DNA from: Verrucomicrobiota bacterium
GTDB lineage: Bacteria > Verrucomicrobiota > Verrucomicrobiia > Opitutales > Opitutaceae
Direction: 5' to 3'
Assembly (NCBI GenBank): GCA_016235555.1
Contig: JACRKC010000048.1
Span: 1 to 64,000, forward strand
Length of the DNA: 64,000 nucleotides
The position numbers and the translations under genes are program-made. This document shows positions 59,025-64,000 of this stretch, piece after piece. The notes beneath the pieces are model-generated. The model worked only from the letters and a program-made list of their open reading frames with translations, was not told the DNA's origin and did no database searches. The first letter of the stretch is position 1. Each line of letters opens with the position of its first letter.

Positions 59025-59479
59025 TTTGCCCACCAAACACACGAACCACACGAAAGCGGAAGAACCATGAGCGAACTCATCTACCCGGAGGAATGCTACA
59101 AGATCGTCGGGGCCTGTTTTGAAGTCTATCGCGAGAAAGGTTGCGGGTTTCTTGAGCCGGTATTTCAGGAGTGTTTGGAGCTGGAACTCGGACTGCAAAA
59201 GCTCCCCTTCGTGGCTCAAAAATCGCTGCCGCTCGAATACAAGGGCCAGCCCCTCAAGCAGCGCTACGTCGCGGACTTCGTTTGCTTCGACAAAATCATC
59301 CTCGAGATCAAGGCGGTGTCCGGCGTGACCGATGAGCATCGCGCGCAGGTTCTAAACTACCTCAACGCCACCGGATTCCGGCTGGGCCTGCTCGTGAACT
59401 TCGGGCACCACCCGAAATTGGAATGGGAGCGCATCGTTCACTGAGGGCTTTCGTGTGATTCGTGTGTTTCGTGGGCTAA
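59025..59479. mobile_element. GxxExxY cassette with terminal inverted repeats and 9-bp duplication
   Basis: The ends TTTGCCCACCAAACACACGA and the inverse of TTAGCCCACGAAACACACGA match at 18 of 20 positions, extending to about 32 bp with three mismatches. Flanks AATGAGTTT (59016-59024) and AATGAATTT (59480-59488) match 8 of 9. The 455-bp element carries one gene, at 59067. It lies exactly at the ATPase stop/permease start junction, and both of these signals are retained. Confidence 0.88.
59067..59444 (+). CDS. GxxExxY protein
   Basis: A 125-residue protein of the GxxExxY family: the defining motif appears in GCGFLEPVF (Gly-x-x-Glu) with a Phe in place of the Tyr. The second half, RYVADFVCFDKIILEIKAVSG (about residues 72-92), has the D...ExK spacing of PD-(D/E)XK nucleases, which suggests nuclease activity. 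No signal peptide. It is the only gene of the inverted-repeat cassette at 59025-59479. It may therefore serve in the movement or maintenance of that element. It interrupts an otherwise coupled ABC operon. Confidence 0.88.
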   Translation: MSELIYPEECYKIVGACFEVYREKGCGFLEPVFQECLELELGLQKLPFVAQKSLPLEYKGQPLKQRYVADFVCFDKIILEIKAVSGVTDEHRAQVLNYLNATGFRLGLLVNFGHHPKLEWERIVH

Positions 59480-59480
59480 A

Positions 59481-62009
59481 ATGAATTTCATCCTCTCCAT
59501 GGCCTGGCGCGATTCGCGGGCGTCGCGGCGGCGGCTGGTGCTCGTCTCGCTCTCCGTCGTGCTCGGCATCGCGGCGCTCGTCGGCATCGCCTCGCTCGGC
59601 GAAAACCTGAAGCGCGCCGTCGACACGCAGACGAAGTCGCTGCTCGGTGCCGACCTCACGATCACCGCGCGGCAGCGGCTGCCCGCCGAGACCATGACGC
59701 ATCTCCGCTCGCTGGGCGGCGAGATCGCGCGCGAGACCTCGGTGCCGTCGATGGTCAGCTTTCCGACGCGCGGCAACGCCCGCTGGCGCGGCCAGATCCG
59801 CGCGCTCGACGGCCGGTTTCCGTTTTATGGCGAACTCGTCACCGCGCCGGACGGGGCGCTGAAAAAGCTGGCGACCGGCGATTTCGCCGTGGTCGAGGAT
59901 ACGCTGCTCGCCCAGTTCGGGGTGCAGGTCGGCGACGAAATCAAACTGGGCAGGGCGACGTTCAAGATCGCGGGGGCGCTGAAGAAGATTCCCGGCGAAG
60001 CGCCGATGGTCGCGCTCATGCAGCCGCGCATCTACGTCTCGATGGCGGCGCTCGACGCGACCGAGTTGCTGAAGGTCGACCGCTTCGCGCGGCATCGCGT
60101 GCACCTGAAGCTGCCGGACACGGCCAACGCCGCGCTCATCGCGCGGCAGCTCGACGAGAAGTTCCGTGGCCAGCGATTGCAGTTCGACACGGTGGAATCG
60201 CGCAAGCAGCAGCTCGGCGACACGCTCAAGGATGTGTTTTCGTTCATGAGCCTCGTCGGCTTCGTGGCGCTGTTTCTCGGCGCGGTGGGCGTGGCGAGTG
60301 CGATGCACGTCTATGTGCGGCAGAAAATCCAGACGGTCGCGACGCTGCGCTGCCTCGGCGTGACGGCCCGGGCGGGCTTTTCCATCTATCTGACCCAGGG
60401 ATGCGCGGTCGGGCTGGTGGGGGCGGTCGCGGGTGCGATCGTGGGCCTGCTGGTGCAGCTGCTGCTGCCGGTGGTGCTGAAGGATTTCCTGCCCTTCCAG
60501 GTGGATTTCTTCATCGCGTGGCCGGCGGTGGGCAAGGGGATGGTCGCCGGGCTGGTGATCTGCGTGCTGTTCACGCTGCTGCCGCTGCTCGCCGTGCGCA
60601 ACGTCCCGCCGCTGCTCGCCATCCGGTCGACGCAGGGCGACGAGAAGACGCGGGAGGATCCGTTCCGCCTCGCGCTGTTCGGGCTCATCGGTGCGGCCGT
60701 GCTGGGCTTCGCGATTCTGCAAACCGGGCACTGGCGCACGGGGGCGGGGTTCACGGCGGCGATGGCGGCCGGATTCGCGGTGCTGGCGGGTGTCGCCGCC
60801 GCGATCGCGTGGGCCGCGAAGCGCTTCACCCCGCGCGCCGGGCTGCCCTACGTCTGGCGGCAGGGGCTGGCGAACCTCCACCGGCCCAACAACCGCACCA
60901 TCCTCCTGCTGCTGTCGCTCGGCCTGGGCACGTTCCTGATGCTGACCCTCGTGCTGACGCGGGCGACGCTGCTCCACAAGATCGAGGCCATCGGCGGCCC
61001 GTCGCGGCCGAACCTGATGTTCTTCGACATCCAGGAGGATGAAATCGGCAAGCTCAACGCCGTCGCCCAGGCCCAGCGCGCGCCCGTCGTCGCGCAGGCC
61101 CCGATCGTGACGATGCGCATCGCCGCGCTCAAAGGGCAGCCCGTCGAGGAGCTGCTCAAGGGGGACCGCGGCGGCATCCCGGCCTGGACGCTGACGCGCG
61201 AGTATCGCTCGACCTTCCGCTCGACGCTGGCGAACACCGAGCGTGTGACCGCGGGGACGTTCGTGCCGAGGGTGAAGCCCGGCGAACCGCGCGTGCCGAT
61301 CTCGATGGAGGAGGGGCTCGCGCGTGATTTGCGGCTCAAACTCGGCGACGAGTTGACGTTCGACGTGCAGGGCGTGCCGCTCATCGCCAGAGTCGCGAGC
61401 CTGCGCAAGGTCGAGTGGCAGCGGCTGTCGCCGAATTTCTTCGTCGTGTTTCCCGAAGGCGTGCTCGAGCCGGCGCCGAAGACGTTCATCGCCGCGGTGC
61501 GCGTGGAGAAGGCCGCCGATTCCGGCCGCGTGCAGCAGGCGGTGGCGAAGGAGCTGCCGAGCGTCTCGGCGGTCGATCTTTCGCTGATCCTCCAGACGTT
61601 CGACGGCCTGTTCGCGAAAGTCGCGTGGGCGATTTCGTTCCTCGCCCTCTTCACGGTGGTGACGGGCGTCGTCGTGCTCGTGGGGGCCATCCTCACGGGG
61701 CGGCTCCAACGCATCCGCGAAACGGTGCTGCTCCGCACGCTCGGTGCCACGCGCAGCCAGCTCCAGAATATTCTCCTGATCGAATACACCGTGCTCGGTG
61801 TGCTCGCGGCCGTCACGGGCGGTGTGCTCGCGGTGGCGGCCAATGCCCTGCTCGCCCGTTTCCTGTTTCGGGCGGATGCCGTGGTGCCACCGGCCGTGCT
61901 GCTCGCTTCGATCGGCGGGGCGGTCCTGGTCACGCTGATCACCGGGCTCGTGACCAATCGCGGCGTGGCGGGCACGCCGCCGCTGGAAGTTCTCCGCCAG
62001 GAAACGTAG
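59481..62009 (+). CDS. YbbP-like FtsX-type ABC permease
   Basis: An 842-residue inner-membrane protein with two FtsX domains: an N-terminal transmembrane helix (about 15-35), a large periplasmic domain, three helices near 260-375, a linked domain with further helices (about 410-500), a second periplasmic domain and three final helices (about 715-835). It resembles YbbP, and its partner ATPase is encoded upstream. The ABC system may extract lipids or export a factor. The start codon lies in the right duplication of the GxxExxY cassette. No terminator is evident. Confidence 0.9.
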   Translation: MNFILSMAWRDSRASRRRLVLVSLSVVLGIAALVGIASLGENLKRAVDTQTKSLLGADLTITARQRLPAETMTHLRSLGGEIARETSVPSMVSFPTRGNARWRGQIRALDGRFPFYGELVTAPDGALKKLATGDFAVVEDTLLAQFGVQVGDEIKLGRATFKIAGALKKIPGEAPMVALMQPRIYVSMAALDATELLKVDRFARHRVHLKLPDTANAALIARQLDEKFRGQRLQFDTVESRKQQLGDTLKDVFSFMSLVGFVALFLGAVGVASAMHVYVRQKIQTVATLRCLGVTARAGFSIYLTQGCAVGLVGAVAGAIVGLLVQLLLPVVLKDFLPFQVDFFIAWPAVGKGMVAGLVICVLFTLLPLLAVRNVPPLLAIRSTQGDEKTREDPFRLALFGLIGAAVLGFAILQTGHWRTGAGFTAAMAAGFAVLAGVAAAIAWAAKRFTPRAGLPYVWRQGLANLHRPNNRTILLLLSLGLGTFLMLTLVLTRATLLHKIEAIGGPSRPNLMFFDIQEDEIGKLNAVAQAQRAPVVAQAPIVTMRIAALKGQPVEELLKGDRGGIPAWTLTREYRSTFRSTLANTERVTAGTFVPRVKPGEPRVPISMEEGLARDLRLKLGDELTFDVQGVPLIARVASLRKVEWQRLSPNFFVVFPEGVLEPAPKTFIAAVRVEKAADSGRVQQAVAKELPSVSAVDLSLILQTFDGLFAKVAWAISFLALFTVVTGVVVLVGAILTGRLQRIRETVLLRTLGATRSQLQNILLIEYTVLGVLAAVTGGVLAVAANALLARFLFRADAVVPPAVLLASIGGAVLVTLITGLVTNRGVAGTPPLEVLRQET

Positions 62010-62106
62010 CGCGCAGGGAGCAGGTGAACAGGGATCAGATGACAAGCTGTGCCGGGGCGGCATTCCGATCTTGTTACTTGATCCTGGTTGCTTAGCACTT
62101 GCGCGC

Positions 62107-62601
62107 ATGAGCGCGCCTCGCGTCGTCACCTTTCACTACACCTTGCGCGATCCGTCAGGCCGCGTGCTCGATTCCTCGGCGGGCGGCGATCCGATCACGT
62201 ATCTCGAGGGCGCCGGGCAGATCATCGACGGGCTCGATGCGCAACTGCGCGCGGTGGCCGCCGGCGCCAAACAGCGCGTCCAGGTGCCCGCGGCCCGGGC
62301 TTACGGCGAGCGTGATCCGGCTCAAGTGCAGCGCGTGAAGCGCGCCACGCTCCCGGTCGACGGCGAGCTGCGCGTCGGCGACCAATTCCAGACCGATACG
62401 GATCGCTACGCCCCCGTCGTCACGGTGTCGGCGATCGAGGGCGACGAGGTTGTGCTCGATGCGAACCATCCGCTCGCGGGAGTCGATCTGACGTTCGACG
62501 TCGAGGTGGTGGAGGCGCGCGTCCCGACCGCCGAGGAGATCAGCCACGGCCACGCCCATGGCGGCGGCGGCTGTGGCGACGGCTGCGGTTGCGGGCATTG
62601 A
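62107..62601 (+). CDS. slyD: SlyD-like FKBP-type peptidyl-prolyl isomerase
   Basis: A 164-residue cis-trans isomerase and chaperone. The FKBP core (about 5-70 and 125-145) has YTLRDPSGRVLDSS and GAGQIIDGLDAQL; the insert-in-flap domain (about 75-122) begins AARAYGERDP. The C-terminal HGHAHGGGGCGDGCGCGH is the metal-binding tail, which holds nickel or zinc in SlyD. Cytoplasmic. The ATG at 62107 is preferred to 62071. Found after the ABC permease with a 97-bp gap. Confidence 0.9.
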   Translation: MSAPRVVTFHYTLRDPSGRVLDSSAGGDPITYLEGAGQIIDGLDAQLRAVAAGAKQRVQVPAARAYGERDPAQVQRVKRATLPVDGELRVGDQFQTDTDRYAPVVTVSAIEGDEVVLDANHPLAGVDLTFDVEVVEARVPTAEEISHGHAHGGGGCGDGCGCGH

Positions 62602-62611
62602 AAGCCTGGGA

Positions 62612-62728
62612 GTGGAGCGCGTTGCCCCAACGCGCTGGGTCTGCGTGTAGCGGAACGCGTGGGCGTTTCGCCCGGAAGCCTCACGGCTTCCGCCACGCAG
62701 CGCGTTGATGAGGGCAACGCGCTCCACC
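62612..62728. repeat. Repeat nested in another repeat
   Basis: The outer arms TGGAGCGCGTTGCCCCAACG and GCGTTGATGAGGGCAACGCGCTCCA enclose a hairpin element at 62647-62696 (GTAGCGGAACGCGTGGGCGT to CTCACGGCTTCCGCCAC, the 41631 family). The outer arms are of the same family as 11192-11271. This looks like one hairpin pair inserted into another. Confidence 0.8.
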
Positions 62729-62745
62729 CCGCACCGCTGCCGGTG

Positions 62746-63357
62746 TCACCGCCGCGGTCGCTTGAAACGCTTTCGCGCAGCGTCGGCCGGCTCGCGCATC
62801 ACGCAGCCCTCCACGTGATCGTTGATCAGGCCCATCGCCTGCATGAAGGCATACACCGTCGTCGGGCCGACGAATTTCCAGCCGCGCTTTTTCAGTTCCT
62901 TCGAGAGCGCGATCGATGTCGCCGAAGTCGACGCCGTCTGCGGTTTCGCGAGCGGATCGGACGCGGGTTCGTAGCGCCAGATGAAGGCCGCCAGCGATCC
63001 TTCGCGCGCGATCAATTCCTGCACACGCCGGGCGTTGTTGATCACGGCCTCGATTTTCCCGCGGTGGCGGATGATGCCTTCGTCTTTCAGCAGCCGCGCG
63101 ACATCCCGCGCCGTGAAGCGCGCGACGCGGTCGAAATCGAAATCGTGAAACGCCGCGCGGAAGTTTTCGCGTTTGGCGAGGATGGTCCGCCAGCTCAGCC
63201 CGGACTGAAATCCCTCCAGGCATAGTTTCTCGAACAGCCGGCGGTCGTCGCCGACCGGCAGGCCCCACTCGGAGTCGTGGTAGGCGGGAAACTCCGGCGC
63301 GGCGCTGCACCAGCGGCAGCGCGCCTTGCCGTCGGCGCAGACGATGGTGGCGTTCAT
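62746..63357 (-). CDS. tag: DNA-3-methyladenine glycosylase I (Tag)
   Basis: A 203-residue base-excision repair enzyme that removes 3-methyladenine from alkylated DNA. Zinc-binding residues fit Tag: Cys14 and Cys17 in CRWC, His27 in the AYHDSEWG segment, and a C-terminal HVEGC (about 182-186). The conserved GFQSGLSWRTIL helix and the EGIIRHRGKIEAVINNA region are present. Cytoplasmic. No terminator or partner gene nearby. Repeats surround it on both sides. Confidence 0.93.
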   Translation of the reverse strand: MNATIVCADGKARCRWCSAAPEFPAYHDSEWGLPVGDDRRLFEKLCLEGFQSGLSWRTILAKRENFRAAFHDFDFDRVARFTARDVARLLKDEGIIRHRGKIEAVINNARRVQELIAREGSLAAFIWRYEPASDPLAKPQTASTSATSIALSKELKKRGWKFVGPTTVYAFMQAMGLINDHVEGCVMREPADAARKRFKRPRR

Positions 63358-63438
63358 GCAGTGGAGGACTCGATTAAAGATGCCGGCATCGCGCTTCAGT
63401 GCCGGGTCGCGCTCGACTTGTCGACGGCAATGCTCACC

Positions 63439-63580
63439 GGGGTGGAACTCAAACTGAGGTTGGCGATTTGTAGCGGCGGTCTATGACCGCCGGCGTGGCG
63501 CCAAGGGGATTCGTTCGGCGGTCATAGACCGCCGCTACAGCCGAAGCATTCGGAAACTGACCTCTGTTTGAGTTGCACCC
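63439..63580. mobile_element. MITE-like element, 142 bp, perfect 9-bp target duplication
   Basis: It starts GGGGTGGAACTCAAACTGAG and ends with the inverse of GGGTGCAACTCAAACAGAGG. It is flanked by ATGCTCACC at 63430-63438 and 63581-63589. Inside is the GTAG-type hairpin pair at 63470-63538. It lies in the 336-bp gap between tag and the polyphosphate glucokinase gene; from 63590 to 63693 nothing else is recognisable. Confidence 0.85.
63470..63538. repeat. GTAG-type hairpin pair nested in the MITE
   Basis: GTAGCGGCGGTCTATGACCG to CGGTCATAGACCGCCGCTAC. It is the same family as 21475 and 47253, where it stands alone. Confidence 0.85.
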
Positions 63581-63693
63581 ATGCTCACCGGGTCTGGCAG
63601 TTTTTGTTCGTAGTCCGGCCGTCCGCCGGACTCGAATCACCGCGGTTGTTCTCCCGGCGGATTCCCGCCTTATTCCTTCACCTCGGCTCTTCC

Positions 63694-64000
63694 ATGAAAA
63701 CTCTCGGCATCGATATCGGGGGCTCGGCCGTCAAAGGCGCGCTGGTCGACACGAAAACCGGCCGGTTTCTCGCCGAGCGGCATCGGATCGCGACGCCCCC
63801 GCGCATCACGCCGGCGCGCATGGCCAAAGTGGTCGCGGAGATCGCGGCGCACTTCAAGTGGCGCGGGCCGATCGGCGTCGGTTTCCCGGGCGTGGTGGCC
63901 GGAAACCGGATCCACACGTCGGCGAACTTGCACCACGGTTTCGTCGGGTGCGATGGCGGCCGGTTGTTTTCGCGCGCGACGGGATGTCCGGTCGCGTTGC
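63694..64000 (+). CDS. ppgK: Polyphosphate glucokinase (ROK family), 5' part
   Basis: The first 102 residues of a ROK-family kinase, running off the window. The phosphate-binding motif [15 protein letters not shown] at about 5-19 is typical, followed by VGFPGVV near 66-72 (substrate-side loop). The [21 protein letters not shown] segment is close to polyphosphate--glucose phosphotransferases (PpgK), which phosphorylate glucose with polyphosphate or ATP. The full protein should be about 240-250 residues. Start ATG 63694. Confidence 0.85.
   Translation, partial: MKTLGIDIGGSAVKGALVDTKTGRFLAERHRIATPPRITPARMAKVVAEIAAHFKWRGPIGVGFPGVVAGNRIHTSANLHHGFVGCDGGRLFSRATGCPVAL

Overview
The window looks like chromosomal DNA of a GC-rich Verrucomicrobiota bacterium, most likely Opitutales/Opitutaceae. 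This is inferred from gene content: three tandem DUF1549/DUF1553-DUF1501 gene pairs, Tat-exported Gfo/Idh/MocA and DegT-type proteins, a GH71/99-like lipoprotein, a TonB receptor and other outer-membrane proteins, and a GxxExxY protein. I see no rRNA, tRNA, CRISPR array, phage or plasmid module.

Layout. 0.1-4.2 kb: a Gfo/Idh/MocA oxidoreductase, a YjbQ protein and a class I fumarase. 4.3-24.9 kb: a secreted redox/carbohydrate-type locus on the + strand with a stand-alone DUF1501 protein, an FAD oxidoreductase, three PSD1+DUF1501 pairs (7957-12753, 13795-17851, 18089-23087), a cytochrome c/leucine-rich-repeat protein and a class B acid phosphatase. 24.9-32.8 kb (mostly minus): a coiled-coil membrane protein, then a TonB receptor, a small His/Cys protein, a BNR protein with a CusF-like tail, ModB, ModA and a CusF-like protein, which together suggest metal uptake or handling. 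32.8-46.2 kb: an alpha/beta hydrolase, QueD, a GH71/99-like lipoprotein, a secreted Gfo/Idh/MocA protein, and a cluster of two Tat-exported DegT-fold proteins, another exported Gfo/Idh/MocA protein and a propeller-like protein. 46.5-53.8 kb: an orphan gene, a PhnD-like binding protein translationally coupled to a PAP2-TIR fusion (the most unusual protein pair here), a sigma factor with a membrane-anchored C-terminal extension and a partial paralogue of that extension, and a toxin-antitoxin pair whose toxin is frameshifted. 54-58.2 kb: an overlapping minus-strand set of arylesterase, outer-membrane barrel, cupredoxin-like protein and adenylate cyclase. 58.2-64 kb: a YbbA/YbbP-like ABC system interrupted by a GxxExxY cassette, SlyD, Tag, and the start of a polyphosphate glucokinase.

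The non-coding DNA is the other main feature. Most gaps hold inverted-repeat elements. Many are paired hairpins that begin GTAG and end CTAC, as REP/BIME sequences do. A second class has GGGYGCAWCTCA-like ends, encloses different inner hairpins, and in three cases is flanked by 9-bp direct repeats (two perfect, one 8/9). The GxxExxY gene sits in a third inverted-repeat element, also flanked by a 9-bp duplication (8/9), inserted exactly at what was an ATGA stop/start overlap between the ABC ATPase and permease genes. Three palindromes lie in frame inside protein-coding genes (PSD1, adenylate cyclase, acid phosphatase).
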